From: Chalara sp. BL73
Taxonomy: Eukaryota > Ascomycota > Leotiomycetes > Helotiales
DNA length: 64,000 nt
Direction: 5' to 3'
NCBI GenBank assembly: GCA_918026815.1
Contig: CAKJVC010000072.1
Coordinates: 124,001 to 188,000, forward strand
Each line of letters opens with the position of its first letter. Within the stretch, counting starts at the first letter, position 1. The notes under the pieces were generated by a model. The model did not search any database. It saw nothing but the letters and a program-made list of their open reading frames with translations, and had not been told where the DNA came from. Position numbers and translations under genes: made by a program. This document shows, one piece after another, positions 46,144 through 59,735 of the stretch.

Positions 46144-48329
46144 ATAAAGGTCATGCTGCATCAGGGACGCAAATTTTGTGATCTGAAGCCTAACGAATCC
46201 AATCCCAAGTCTAGGCAAACGGCAGTGTCCATATATTGGCTTCATAGTATCAGCATTTCGACGCTCGTGCTTTGGTGTCAAGATTGGAGTGTCGAAATAG
46301 AAGGCTACAGCCTGCCCCTATATCCTGCATGTCTGTTTGCCCAATACCAATTCGTGTACGACTAAATATTTGCCAAAATGCTGCTATTGCATGTATGGCC
46401 AAGTGGTAGAAACTGCATAAATCAAAATTGACAGCTAAAGTTCAAGCTGTAAGAGTCCTAGCATAAATGGTACAAAGCTCTTTATACCTAACATTGATTG
46501 TATAATATAAACGATTTGTTCACGCGTTGTGGTCCCTAAACTGTTCAAAAAGTATGTGCAGATGGTAAATTTTCTAGCAAGGAAAAGAATCTGGCTGAGA
46601 GTCTAGTTGGAAGGGTAGACGGATATAAGCAGACTTGAACTCTTTCAGCCAAGAAGACTTATCTAACAACGATTTCTTCACGAGTTAAATAGTCCAAGTC
46701 ACTGGAAACGCTCGTTTCAGCAGCATGCAAGAGGTTATAGTGAAGTTGCATCTCCTCTGCCTGGTGCTGATGTTCTGTCTCTGCCAGGGCGACAACAGCT
46801 CACGATATGGCCTCACTACTTCCAAATTCAAGAAGGAACAGCCTGGTGCTCACTTGGTAAAGAGTTTCTTCATATTTTCATGACGGCCACAGGCAAGCTA
46901 CGCTGTAATGATATGTAGAGGAACATGATAGTAGTACTCCTCCTTTGTTGGGGGCCTCCGTTTAGCTTGGTGTTCCTCTTACTCATCTTCACCTCCACCT
47001 TCACCTTCCCTTTCCTACAGGTAGGTTCCTTCCCAAACCAAGCAATGTCAGTCACGCTACCTGTATGAGTCTCTTCCTTGAGCCAACCACCAACCACCAA
47101 TCACTAATCACCCCCTCGCTAGTGCAAAGACCCCTATATCTCCCTGAGGATAAAAAGTCCACCACCTCCTTCTCATCCTTCTCCTCGTCATACCTATTCA
47201 ATCCAATCCCAGCAAAATACCTTTCATCTCCTTTCAACACTTCTTGATCTCCCATCTTGGAACCTTCAAAGACCTCTACTGCTACTCCGACCTATCGCTT
47301 GTCGCCTTCCTTGCAAAGATACCTCACTACTCATCCTCACCACCAGCCATTCTTCTTGCACTCCCAGATCTTTGGACTTGCATCTGTTTGGTCACCTTGT
47401 GCTACTGTTTTCCAGGGTACATCGGTGACTGAAACACTTGATACCTGCTGCTCTGGAGCTTGTTCTTTGCTGGGATGGAATACAACATCACGACTGAATT
47501 TCTCTGAACCCCCTAGCTTGATGCACCTTATATCTGCCATCCTCAGTCACTCTGCATCACGCAAGAAGAACTTCAGCTACCAAGATCTCTAACCCCTTCA
47601 CTGCCTATCTAGGAAAGCGAAGCGAGCCCCGTTGACAGAAGAACTTCCATAGGTATGTAAGGGTTTGTCTCCTACAGAGTGGCTCGACATAGTTTTGCAT
47701 CTCCGTCTATGAAACATCAAAGATACCCCATCAGAGGTTACAGCAACCACATCCAGAAGTCTGGTAGTAATACGAGCCTTGTATTCCCCCCTTCGCTTTT
47801 CAGTTTATATTTCTAGCTGTATCAGGGTGTCAGCTGCTTCATTCGTACACCCAAATACATCGCAGGGTCTCTCAATTTCTCCTCCAATCTACTCTCGCAT
47901 ACAATGACGCTACAAGGCGTCACTTAGGTTGGGGATATCCTGATTGCCGGTTCGATTCTGGATGCGGAATGGCGATTGTTTTATTCATATACATCTCCAT
48001 CCCCATACACACGATGCACCTTGTATTGGAGATAGCGTCTGCAACCATCTAAGGTTGTATCATTTCTCCATAGTCTGGAAGACACAAACAGCCATCCACA
48101 GTCACAGCCACTGCCTCACTTACCTTAGTCTCCTGTCTATTTATAAGATCACCTTTCCACATACAAGACCTATACCAAAACATCCTTCACCATTCATCTT
48201 TAGATCTAGTCTCCGCATCAAGGCATTTCACAAACCTAGATACCCTGTCGACTAATGTAGATCTACCAGTTTTTTCCTATCACACAAGTCAGCAATATCA
48301 AGCTGGGTAGCATAGCTTCACCAGCAAAA
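46144..48329. other. Long intergenic, probable extended leader of the Mei2-like gene
   Basis: About 2.2 kb. From roughly 46900 the plus strand is pyrimidine-rich with many CACC/CATC words and small upstream ATGs, as in long 5' leaders of regulated fungal genes. No separate gene is supported. Confidence 0.45.
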
Positions 48330-51300
48330 ATGCCAACTTACACCTACAACACCCTCATAGAATCACCTTCGGATTCGTCTCCTGGAGACAGAGCAGGTGG
48401 GGAGTCCCTAAGCGGCACCCCGGATACCACTCTCACGGCCTTTTCCCCCGAGGAGGTCTTGCGCCGGGGCTCCATCGCTTCATCAATTGGTGGTGTTTCC
48501 CTGGATACCGGTTGCTATGATGACCCACCAACAGGAATCAAGGGTGGTGATGTTGGCTTGCCTGGTGGTTCCTCAAAGATAGTTGCTGGTCGTTCTGAGT
48601 TGACTGTGTCTGATCCGTTTGTCACTACCAATACACGTAAGACTTTATCTGCGACTGCCTCAGTCTTCAAACCTGGCTCCTCTGGTGAATCTGGTGGCAG
48701 CATTACAATTAGTGGCAGAATCACACCATATCAAGCCCAATTTGGAGTCATTGCCAACCAAAAGACTGCCAATGACACAACATTTGGGGTTTTCACGACG
48801 AGCACCAAGGCTACGCGTTGCTTAAAGATTGAAAGCATTTATGATGCAGATGCAGGCCCATTGATCAAGAAATTACTGGTAGTAAGTCACAGCTCTCATA
48901 TTATTTCGTCTCAGCACATCCCATACCCTTTGGTGAAGCAGCCTTCTGTCCCAACATGTTTGTTTGCCTACTGTCCAACCCGAAGCGAGCCCCTTTTCGC
49001 CGCTTTATCAACATGTAGGATAGCTGCTGCTGGCGAGCCTGTTTTCATGCATACCAAAGCGAGCCCTGCTCTATCCACTCCGCCCATGTCCAAATTTCAT
49101 TATCTTCATGTCAGAATCTAAAGAGCTTCACAGGACTTGAAGGCATACGGCATCGATCTTGAGAAACAAACCATCGAAACTCGCGGAAACACCGTTTATC
49201 TCCACCATCCTGACATTCGAGTTGCAACAGTCATATATACTACCATTCGCACTGATCACCCAGGATTGAGTGTCGAATACATGAGATCAGCTGATTGGGC
49301 ATTGGTATGTCTCTTGTAATGTCAATGGACCGGGACGAACTAACTTCGGTGTTTAGATTGGAAGCCCAAGCGGCGCGTTCTCCGCCTACGAAGGTCAGAT
49401 TCTGGTGACAGTCTCCTATCCTGAAGATTCAACGCATGACAAGCGTGCGTTCGAGGATCATATCCGTACACTTTTGGCAGACCCAGACGATTTGGTTGCA
49501 TGGCAAAAATCTCTTGTATGTATTCTTAATATACCTTTGACGAGGCGACCTGACATTGTTGGATTTAGGCAACGGAAGCAGGGACTTTTGCACTTGTTGC
49601 GGAGTTTGGTGACGCTGACAAGGCAAAGGCGATTGTTGCCACCCTGAATGGAATTCGCGTGAAGGTAGGCAAGACCTACAAACCATCCGCCTATCCCTAT
49701 GGCCTGATTGAGGTCGACCAAGAAGTGGTTGTATCTTTGAGATTACACCAGCCCGATGCTCAAGCGGTACAGCGGTTTTCGGCTAGCACAACGCCAACAC
49801 GCAACTCTGCTAGTCCTGGAGGCAGACTTGGTAAGTCCCAACCCTAGATGGCGATAATCGTTTACATCGACATAAATGAAGGAGGCTGGTCTGAAGGCTG
49901 ATGATCGCGCAGAGAATGCTTTCGGACAACTGGGATTGAGCGCACAGCCTCCTCCTAGCTTCAATCTCAATGGAAATCCCTTGAATGCGATGATATCTAG
50001 ACCACCCGGTACTCCATTTGGATCTTCCATGGGCCACCTTATGACACACAACGGAGGTGTTGCAGGTTTGGGTGCGGGTGTACAAGGTATGTGGCTCGAC
50101 CATATCATTGATATTTGGCAAGTTTTGCTGATTGTTCTTCTCTCAGCAAACACTTATTTTCCATATGGAATCCTGCCATTGACCCAAGCCTATTCACAGC
50201 CTAATTTTGGCCTCTATCCTGGTCACTATGGAAGTACTGTCTCTCCTGGTTTTGGTCACTCTGGGCGACAGAATCCAAATCGCCAAAATGCAGGACGTCC
50301 GCACAGAAATAGCCGTCACGCTAATGACGCAAATTGTCACCACAACCAAGTTGAGGTGATTGCTATTCGGCTTGGTCATGACGTTCGCACCACAGTAAGT
50401 CGTGTCATGTCCTCTTTCATCTGAAACTTGAGAGTCTTGGGAGGTTGACGAAGGCTAATGAGCATAGGTCATGCTCCGTAACATTCCAAACCGTTTAACC
50501 CAAGCCCAGTTAAAGGTTATTGTCGATATGTCTTCCTTTGGCAAATACGATTTCATGTATTTGCGGATCGTAAGTCCACAGTTCTAAGCCCCAATGCCTC
50601 AAAGCCTGATGCTAATTGCTGCTTCCCACAGGACTTCTCCAACGGATGCAAGTGAGTATTTGGAGGTTCCCAGTAAAGATATACTTGCTGCTGACAATAC
50701 CAGCGTTGGCTATGCCTTTATTAATTTTCTCGACGTAAGTTTCTTCCATGTGTATCAAATACTGCTAGCTAATTATTCTAGCCGCTCGACATTATCGAGG
50801 TAAGACGTACTGTGGGCACTGCTGTTGCGAGTTTACTGATCTGCCTTATAGTTCGTCAACGCCCGGGCGAACCAGAAGTGGCAAGTCTTTGATTAATACT
50901 TGTGCCCCATATAGTCCCAACTAATGCTTTATGTACAGGGAGCAGAGTGACAAAGTTGCTGAGGTGTCATATGCTAGTAGGTCTCCCCCTGCATGCGATA
51001 TATCTCGCCTAATAGTAAGGTAGCAATCCAAGGTCGAGACTGCCTTATCCAAAAGTTCAGAAACTCGTCCGTCATGCTTGAACCACCACACTGCCGTCCT
51101 AAGGTATGTTCCATGTATTATTTTCAAAAACAATCTAACCCCCATACTAGCTTTTCTACACCCTTCATGATGGAGAGCTTGCTGGAGAGGAGGAGGTCTT
51201 CCCTGCTTCAGATAATGCGTCAAAACTGAAGCGCTCTTGTGAGAACGCCGAGCATGTTGGTCAGGACACAAATTTCAAGCTCAAAAATTTAGTTATTGAC

Positions 51301-51500
51301 CGCAGACAGGCCTTTTTGCGCCAAACGGGGGTGGCAGCCATGCACGAGACGAACAACGCCGTCGCCGGGGATTGTATGACAGAGGCACGAGCCTCGCAGA
51401 GCGAGAGGAGTTTGGTTTCGATGACCCATTTGGCCACTTTGGAGGCTACGATTCCTGTGAGTCCAGGGAACACACGAAAGCTCAATATGAACTGACTTGA
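48330..51500 (+). CDS. mei2: Mei2-like RNA-binding protein
   Basis: Fifteen exons: 48330-48881, 49134-49304, 49357-49515, 49569-49830, 49913-50086, 50147-50394, 50468-50569, 50632-50651, 50704-50734, 50782-50799, 50852-50880, 50939-50976, 51024-51103, 51151-51259, 51310-51500, totalling 727 aa. The N-terminus has the Mei2 mark GESLSGTPDTTLTAFSPEEV. Two divergent RRM-like regions follow, then the conserved C-terminal RRM: VMLRNIPNRLTQAQLKVIV, RNP1 NVGYAFINF, and KVAEVSYATIQGRDCLIQKF. The tail EEFGFDDPFGHFGGYDS is also typical. Mei2 proteins bind RNA and drive entry into meiosis. The RRM is cut into exons of only 20, 31, 18, 29 and 38 nt. The intron after 50880 appears to use a GC donor; a weak GT alternative 5 nt earlier would only drop one Trp. 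A strong donor near 51460 could shorten the tail so that translation stops right after GGYDS. The 252-nt first intron is the least certain. Confidence 0.85.
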
Positions 51501-51993
51501 CTCTGGATTAATGCATTTCCCTGGATGCGGAACAGAAATTGCATGTGAAGTCTGGCCAATAGGTTGGAGATCATTGAAAATTTCGGCGACTACTGGACGG
51601 TTGCATTTTGATGGACTTTGGACGGAAGATTATGGAAGGTTGACACGATTTGCGAGACCTGATTTTTTTGCTTTTGCTGCCTTGGTTTCTTGCAGGGGAT
51701 GATATCGTCCGCTTGAGGACATACATTTGCTTAGGTCCTTCGAGGAGAAATATTCGCTTAGATGATAATCGATGCTTTCAAATTAAGACATTGGTATTGT
51801 AAATTGATGACTGGGTGTGGTTGTGTTGTCAAGATAATTTTCACCTTTCTTTAGAATTTTTAATTTTTTAAATTGGCGTCCTTGATCAAATGTGATGAGA
51901 TATAGTCACTAATTTATGTTGCATCATTCATAGCATACAGGAACCCTCCAACGCCGCGCTAAATCACAAACGAGTATCCCGAAATACTTTCAA
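51501..51993. other. Intergenic between convergent genes
   Basis: AT-rich 3' flanks of mei2 and the SUN-domain gene; no gene recognised. Confidence 0.5.
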
Positions 51994-54959
51994 TCAACTG
52001 GTAGGCAGAGCTGGCAGGGGTTTTCTCGCGATATCAGATCGCAGTTCGTACTCCTCAGGAGGAGGCGAAAGTAGAGGCGACGTCGGACGAGACCTCGATA
52101 TGTGATCCCCTATATGCCAGGAAGGATGTTCCCCAGCCAGGTATCTTTCAGTGCCGCTATCAGCTATGCTGGGATCATCTATACCATTCGAAAGTGGGTT
52201 CTGCTGCTGAGTTCTCCGACGCTTCCTTTTTTTAGGCGTTTGAGCAGGCGATGGGGATGTATATACGGGATCGAGAGCGTCATTGCCCTCGCTCCAGGAT
52301 GCAGAGCCTGGACGTAGGCTACGCGATTGAAAAGGAAGGTTTGAATGTTCAGGTCTAATGCTTACATAGTCTCCATTAGCTCCTCTGGGATCGTACCCTC
52401 CAGAGAGGGGAGTATGGGTATGGTCGGAAGTGGAATATGATGAGATGGATGTAGGAGGCGATTGTTCCCTGCTCCTTGAACGTGATAGTCGGGACGAATC
52501 GGAGCGTCTAATATCTTCAGGCTCTAGCCACTCATCGCCGTCGGCCATGGAGCTCGTGTGGTGGTAGTTAGGGCTTTGAGGCGGGCTCCCGAGGGGACTG
52601 AGAGGGAAGCCGAGAGCCCGTGCTCGACTGTGCAAGCCGGGGATGTCAATCTGAGTGCCCGAGACACGGGAGAAGATAACAAGTCCTAGACATAGAAGGA
52701 GAAGCACAGATTGCACAATGGACATGCGTTTCTGGAAGACGACTTCATCAGCGAGGATATTAAGCCGTGCGCTGATAGCTAGAATTTCGCGCCGCGACTC
52801 TTCACGCTGTCCCTCGAGAGATATGATAGTGGATTGCCAGATCTCATCATATTGCTGCCTAAAGCCACGGAGCTCAGCAAGGACGGTGCTGTTGAGTGTA
52901 TCCAAGAACGATGTTGTCTTTTGGAGATGCTTTTTCTCGACTTTGGAGAATGCTTCTCTAAGCATCTTAGATTGCTCTTCGATGTACTTCAAAGACAAGG
53001 TGGAGTTCGTCTCGAGGAGTTGAAGCCTTCGCGAGACCGCTTTGAAGAAGCTTTCTTGTATGGTCGGCAGTGATGGGGCTACGGTTGACGTGGTGCTTGC
53101 TTTAGCTTTTTGTGTGGTGGTGGAATTTTGATATCTGCTTGTGATAGATGAGGTGATGGAAGCGGCCGATTCACGTTTCTCAGATGATGTCCTACTACTG
53201 CTTACGACGCTTGAGACATTGGAAGGAGAGCTATAGGTAGTAAGATCCGAAGTAGTGGCTTCCGTAACTTGTGATGTTGAAGAGGTGAGGGGTGATGCAG
53301 GAGTGACTGTTCCGGATGGACTTGGAGTCGTGGATGGGACGTGAACTGGCGCTATAGTAGAATTTGTGCCTATCATTTGGGTGGCCGTTATTCTTGATGG
53401 TGTGATTGGACTATCGGCGATGTGGCAGGTTTCTGCTACTTTGGTCGCATTGTATGACAGCAACATTTCACCAATATTGGGTTTACTCCACGAAGCGGTC
53501 GTCTCTATGCGACTTAATGTGGGCGATTCGCTGCCTTTCACTGTTGGAATAATATCATCAGAGGACTCCCCAAGGTCCTTTAAAGCTGACTTGGCCTCTT
53601 TCAACTCGGCTTTAAGCTGTTCCTCCTTGAGAGTATCTGCAATAGCATCTGGAACAAGACGCTCTTCCAGGTTATCATCATCCCCATCATCGCCATTATC
53701 TATCGCTTCCGTCTCCTTCCAACTCTCCAACATTCGGGTTCCATGTACTCTGACAAGTGACAGTGGGCAATAGAATTCGTTTCCGTAATGAGTCAAGAAT
53801 TCAATCCTAATGTAGCGTGCCCATATTTGGGGGTTTTCAATCAGGAATGCCTGGATTTCTCTCGAGTTGCGGGCTTCGTATGTCCCGAGGTCCTTCCATT
53901 TCTCTATTTTTACAGGATATTTATCACTCACGCTCACACGAAAGGCTCGTATCATGCTTGAGAAGAACTCGTAGCTCGCAAGAACAAGAGTGTCTATCCA
54001 GATCTCCTCCTAGATAGTATTAGCACAATTGAAGGCCAACAGCAAATGACACTTACTGAGAGTTCAATGATTAGGAACTTGTTTGGTGTCGCACATTCCG
54101 AAAGCATGTAAGAATCTTTATTCTCTATCAAAATTGCCTTGGTATTTTTGGCGCCAGGATGTGTCTTCAACACAGTAGCACCGGCGTCGAAAGAAGCGTA
54201 TGAAAACCGCTCCTTGCATGTTTTGCCAGCATCTCTACTTCTATACTGATCATTCCGCTGGACTGCTCGCCCTTGCTCAGATGCATCTGCCTTGGAGTCA
54301 TGCTGCTTGGTCATCTCCTTCGTCTTCGGCGTTTCATCTCCGCTTCTACCTTTGAGAGCACCAAAATCCAACTCTATCTCTCCATCTTCGCTGAGAGAAT
54401 CCAAATTGTTCGAAATACTTTCGGAATCCCGTTTCTTTTCTACCGATCTTTTGTTTCCGATGTGCGGGATATTCTGACCTGCTTTCTCCAATGTCTGCTT
54501 CTTCCATTCCTCGAACGATAAGAACGGTGCTTCATGCAGCTCGTCTGCAGATTCTGCCGGTGCTGCTGCTGCGGAACTTGATTTGAACTCGCCTGCCGCG
54601 GAACTATCGGTAGACGGTGTCGCAGTGGCAGTGGGATTGGGCGAGCTTTGTGCTATAGAGCTTTCAGGGCTCGTAGAAGTCGTGTTCTCGGTTGGCTGGC
54701 CATCTACGTTTGAGCCTGATTTTCCCGTAACGGCAGACCTCTTAGGAGTCGTAAGATTCGAGCTGCTCCATGACGACCTACCACACAGCTGTGGTAATGT
54801 GTCTGTTATATAATTTATCGTTCGAAATTCGCAGGTTGCTGGAAGGCTACTCAGAGTTGGTTGTGGCGCCGTTGTTATCATTGAGTTAACTCGACTTGGC
54901 ATTGACAGCAGAACTGCTGCTGCTGCCGACCCAAGAAAGCTTTTGCAGACGAGGACCAT
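51994..54959 (-). CDS. SLP1: SUN-domain ER membrane protein (Slp1/SUCO type)
   Basis: Two exons, 54959-54057 and 54009-51994, with a 47-nt intron, give 972 aa. I chose the ATG at 54959 because it opens a signal peptide (MVLVCKSFLGSAAAAVLLS). An in-frame ATG at 55082 would add 41 basic residues ahead of it. A Ser/Thr-rich lumenal region and the SLP1 hallmark FLSFEEWKKQTLEKAG precede the SUN domain at about residues 252-400 (FSYASFDAGATVL, KFLIIELSEEIWIDTLVLAS, RYIRIEFLTHYGNEFYCPLS). A coiled-coil stretch and one transmembrane helix near 730-752 (VQSVLLLLCLGLVIF) follow, then a long Pro/Ser-rich cytosolic tail. Yeast Slp1 works with Emp65 in the ER to guard folding of membrane-linked proteins. 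The splice restores the middle of the SUN domain. Confidence 0.93.
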
Positions 54960-55726
54960 TCTGGCATCATCATTCTGCCTCAGAAGATTGAGAAGACGGA
55001 GCAAGAGGAATTTTTGGAGGTCGCGGTGAGCTTTACGTGGGAGCAGGATTCGGCATGGAGTGATTAGGAAGTGATTGACCAATCACTGGCTTGGCGCTTG
55101 AGGAATGATGCTGGCTTGCATGAAGGCTAGCTACAACTTTTTGAAAAACAAATATCAATGTAAGGTACTGCTTTCTCATGAGACAAGGACTTGCAGGCGG
55201 CGGCTTGCAGTCAAGTTTTAAGACTCCAGTTATGTATAGATCTTACGATATCTGTCAAGATAAGATGCAAGCTGTCCTGTCCCGTGGTTTCTTTACCACC
55301 ACCCACGTGATTGATTCAGAGTGATTGAAACTTAGCTTCACTTAATGTTGATCACTGGTATTGTACATGTAAACTTTGCCCAGGATTTGATGTGTATGTG
55401 GTGCCCATAATACCGGGAAAGCCCACCGGCTACACTTGAAATTCAGACTTAGAAGTAAGGTGCATTCTGCCAAAGCATCCTGAGAGCATAGCTGCATATC
55501 CTAAGCTGACAGCCTTCCACATACTATCCTTACTGAAGCCTCCACAGCACCTTTCTCTGCCAGATGTTGCAGATATTCCGAGTGCTGATGCCATACCAGC
55601 CGACTCCCTTTGCTCTCAACGCTTAATGGCGCGCAATTCTACCCGTTAAACCCTATACTATACTAGAAAGTCTATTGATATTGATCTTTTTATATAATTG
55701 TCGCTATCAAGACTCGTTTAGATTGG
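54960..55726. other. Intergenic between SUN-domain and karyopherin genes
   Basis: Promoter of the SUN-domain gene and 3' flank of the karyopherin gene. No gene recognised. Confidence 0.5.
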
Positions 55727-58700
55727 TCATTTTTGGCCGCGACAGGTAAGCCAAAAATCCCTCACAACTTGAGCCGTACCTTTCGCTCCACGAAGACTTC
55801 GAACATGTTAGTCTTGAATGTGGACGAGAACAAGGCATCTTACCTTATGACCTTTTGTAGAAATATGGTTTTATCCTTGGTTGTAACTTTATCGCTGGGA
55901 AAGTCTTCATTAAGGAGCGCAGTTTCAAGCCAATTCTTGGAACGCATTTGACGAACAACAAGCTTCTTTAGTGGTTCGCACAGTCTGTCTAACTCACTAC
56001 GTGCTGCATTGCCCCCAAAGTTGTGAATGAGTGCTTTGGAAAGAAGCGGTCCTAATTCAAGTAATGCACTGTCAATGACAAGCTGAAGAGGCACTGCCAG
56101 GTCTTGAAGGCCAACAAAAGTTGTCTATCTATTTGTTAGCCCGAGTGATCAAACCAATGGGACTGAGACTTAATATACCCAAAACTCAGCAGAAGAATAT
56201 TTCGGCAAAGGGTCACTTCCGGTAAGCGCCTTCAACGTGAAAACAAATACGATTTCGAGGATTGAAGAGTCCTGACTCAGGAGGATACCCGGGTATGTTG
56301 AGACAAAATGACTTAAAAGCTCTACTCCCCGTTGAGCTATTTCAGGATCGTTGCTAGGTTCTTACAGAGTCAGCTAAGGGCTTTGTGGTGAGTTCATTTG
56401 AAGCAGTTGTTTATACAAATGCGATATTTCGAGCCTTTGAAGTCCAGAAAAAAGGGTCTTACCTGCTAAACTCTGAAGAAGATGATTATTCCATTTAAGC
56501 AATACGTCTGCAACCTTCTCATTTTCCTCATCGTACATATGGGAGCTAATCAGAGAGCCGGCAGCACCAATGAAGTGCCCCAGACTTGGAGTTTGTAAGT
56601 TTGCTTTCAACAGAACTTGCGCAACAGTGGCAGAAGTGAATACAAAAGGTCCAGGATCAAGTTCCCGGAATCCACCGCGAAAGACGCGGCAGATTGCTTC
56701 GATCACGTCGCCTCGGTTCGACAGGGCGTCATAACTTTGGTTTATGATAGACAAAATTCGTTGTTGGATGATGGACCCGCCGCCACTAATCCAGAAAGTT
56801 GATCTGGATGCCTTTTTTTCAAGATCGACAGGTATATCTGTAGGGACTTGGAGGCCATCAGCAACAGCTGCGAGACATCTTAGCGCTGCCACATCCAATT
56901 CGCATGCTGTATTGTAGTCATTAGGAGAGTTGGTAGCCGGTAGTGCAGAATTGGGACCTGGATGTGAGGACAAGTACGAAGAAATAAGGCGAAGACACTG
57001 GTCAACATCCGCCTCTATGAAATGCAAGAGTTGCTCTAGTGGGGCAACCTTGCCCTCTTCAGTGCCAATAGCTTGGACTATGGATGCTATGCCTTGTGTG
57101 ATGCCTTCTTTGACATGACTATCTAAAGCGAAACTACTCATATTAGCGAGCTGTTGCAAGAAGACTCCTAATTCAGGAACAAGTATCGTTCGACATTTTG
57201 AACAGAGTTCTTTGATAGCCCAAGATGCGTTTTTAGCCAAATACGGATTGGCTGCAGATGCAAATACAATATTGAGCACTTGTGGTAAAATTCCAGTATA
57301 CCTCTCAAAATATTCAGAGTATTCTCGAATCAACGAGAGAAAGACATAACTTGTCCGTACTGGAATATCTTGATGGCTCGTGAGCAGCGAAACCAGCGAC
57401 GGATCAAAAACGCGATGTAGATACTCGTCTTCCTGGGTATGATTACGTATGCAATCAGATAACATGGAGAGACAATATAATGATGCCTCTAATTCTGTCC
57501 AGGACCGCGTGGCGATTGACTGCTGAGAGTAGTCAATGAAGACATTAAGAAGCGAGATATCCGATATGAGGTAGAATTGTTCTAGCAAGTCACAAACATC
57601 TCTTCGCGCATCCTTGAAACCGGTCTGGTCCACTGAATCCCAAGAATCAAACACATTTGGAGGCGGAAACTGTATCTTGAGCCAGCACTTTCGAACAGCT
57701 TGCATAACATGCTCACTTGCGGCTGGAAACCACAGCGGGTGCTTTCCTCCGTCAGAAGAATATATGACATCTACCATACACTCGACAAAAGTACTCCAGA
57801 ATTCCAGAGCGGGGACGAATATTTTATCGTCATTAACAGCATAACCCTCAGCACCAAGTAAGCCTCCAAGTGCAGTTAGAAGTTGTTGGCACTGTGGTTC
57901 TGTACCAGCCTTTTGTGCAAGCTCCTCGACATTCGCATCCCCGAATGCGATCATGAACAAGCCGAATTGGATTGAGTCAAAATCAAAGTCACCGTTGACT
58001 AGTCTCTGGTAACGCTCCTGAGCCCATTGGCTGCCGAACAGGGAGTATAGAAGGGCAATATCGTCTTTCTCCAGAAATTTTGAGTAGTTGCTAAGAATAT
58101 CCGAAATCAGCTCTATAGTGATTTCGTACAATGTATCATCCACGAGAGCTATAATAGCATGTTTTGTGAGTGATTTTAGCGGATCAAGAACTACTTCGTC
58201 ATCAATGAAAGCTCGATGAGAGTAGGAGACCCAAGCCTAGAGTGTCAGCATAAGAAGAATTAGCAAAGGTAAAAATAAATAATGTCTACCGAGAATATGC
58301 TTTGTGGCATTTAATATCAATAGACGTGAAATGAAAAAATAAGAAAGGAATACCAACCTGAAAACACTTCATAGCCTCCTGGCGACATTTGACATCAACC
58401 CCTGCATTGCTGTTTGTAGCATATCTCTCAATCAGTGGGACAATATCATCAACATTTGGAATTACCTGCTGATGATACTTGTGCCTGCAATCTGTAAGAC
58501 ATTGAATATCAAGTTGACGAAACAGGAAACATACGTTTTCATTGAGCTTGAATCCATCTTCCCGACATCCTCCACAAGAGTTGAAATGAACCAGAAAACA
58601 ATAACCGCTTTTTCGTTTGAAATGTTCTGGACAAGAAGTGCAGTTTCTGGTGCGTCCGTAAGATTGCTGTATGGTACAGCTTGATTAAGACAAAGGCAAT

Positions 58701-59293
58701 ACAAGATGTGCTTCAGGCATCTTGTCCAAGTTGTGGAGAACTGGATAAAGAATGCAGCCAGTGTAGAACATAGTTTGCGTATCACAAGAACCCCTTCGCC
58801 TTTTTCAAGACTGCGAATCAACCAGATAATTAAACTCTGAAGCAGCGCATGAACGTCACTATCAGTAAGTGATGATCTTTATAAGAATTAGCTACCGGGA
58901 GACTATTTAAGCATTTGAATACTCACGAGTCAGTGTTCAGCTTGACAGTGAACGTCAAGGCCCCAAAAAACCTCACAACTTCCTCTTTACTGCTAAGGAG
59001 AGTTTGAGCAAGCTGCCAGCCTTCTGGGGAGCGCTGTAGTTTTTGCAATTTTTCTTGCAAATGCGAGACTTTTGCTCCAGGTTGATACATCTGGATGATC
59101 GACTATACCGCCATAGTTAGCAATTTCTAGTATCAATCTAAAGATTTCTCCCCAGGAGATTGGTGGTATATCATGTTGGACCAGAATTAACCGCACAACG
59201 AGGGTGAAATAGATCAAAATGTCTTTGACATACTGCTTCAACCTCTTGAAAAGAGGTTGGCAAGGGCCCATCATTAATACTAGGGTTTGCCAT
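55727..59293 (-). CDS. kap111: Importin-beta family karyopherin (Kap111/Pdr6/importin-13 type)
   Basis: Eight exons: 59293-59234, 59102-58927, 58858-58535, 58484-58358, 58236-56463, 56360-56179, 56124-55844, 55796-55727, totalling 997 aa with consistent phases. The N-terminus carries the importin-N repeat: IIQMYQPGAKVSHLQEKLQK, then SPEGWQLAQTLLSSKEEVVR, then FFGALTFTVKLN. The rest is HEAT-repeat solenoid without breaks. Its end is family-typical: EPSNDPEIAQRGVELL, then SLRGAKGTAQVVRDFWLTCR. It carries cargo across nuclear pores with Ran-GTP; closeness to importin-13/Kap111 is judged from motif memory, and the Mtr10/transportin-SR branch is the alternative. Introns 1 (131 nt) and 4 (121 nt) are longer than the rest (47-102 nt). 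The ORF seen from 58143 to 56374 is only the large fifth exon plus intron read-through. Confidence 0.9.
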
Positions 59294-59735
59294 ATCTCTC
59301 AGTTAACCTCTGGTGCAGTGCTATGATCTCTGAATTGGCGTGGAAGTGGTTCGCTTGAGATCCAGGTACAAATTCTTTGAAAGAGAGGTCAGGGCTGAAG
59401 ATACTTCAAACATCTTTTCTTAATTCCAATGGTGTATCATTTCAGAATGAATGCATATCTAGAACAATTCTGTGCATTTTCTGAAGTTGTATTACAACAA
59501 GGTACGGTCATCAGAAATCATAAAATAAATCTACAGCCAGTCGACGGTGCAGCCTCGTCTCCATAGGCTTACTTCAGCCAATGCCAGTGGGTTTCCAAAG
59601 ATACTTACATAAGCCGATACCCCCACCATCAAACCTCCTTCCAAAAGAAACCCCACATTTTCAGCCTAACCTTATCGAGCGAGGCATGGGAAGTGTCGAC
59701 TTACATTGATGCTGGAGCAGTGGTTATTTAGTGGG
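59294..59735. promoter_or_regulatory. Divergent promoter region of the karyopherin and aminopeptidase P genes
   Basis: The start codons face away from each other, with 442 bp up to the upstream aminopeptidase start and 759 bp up to the downstream one. No specific sites can be assigned by eye. Confidence 0.5.
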
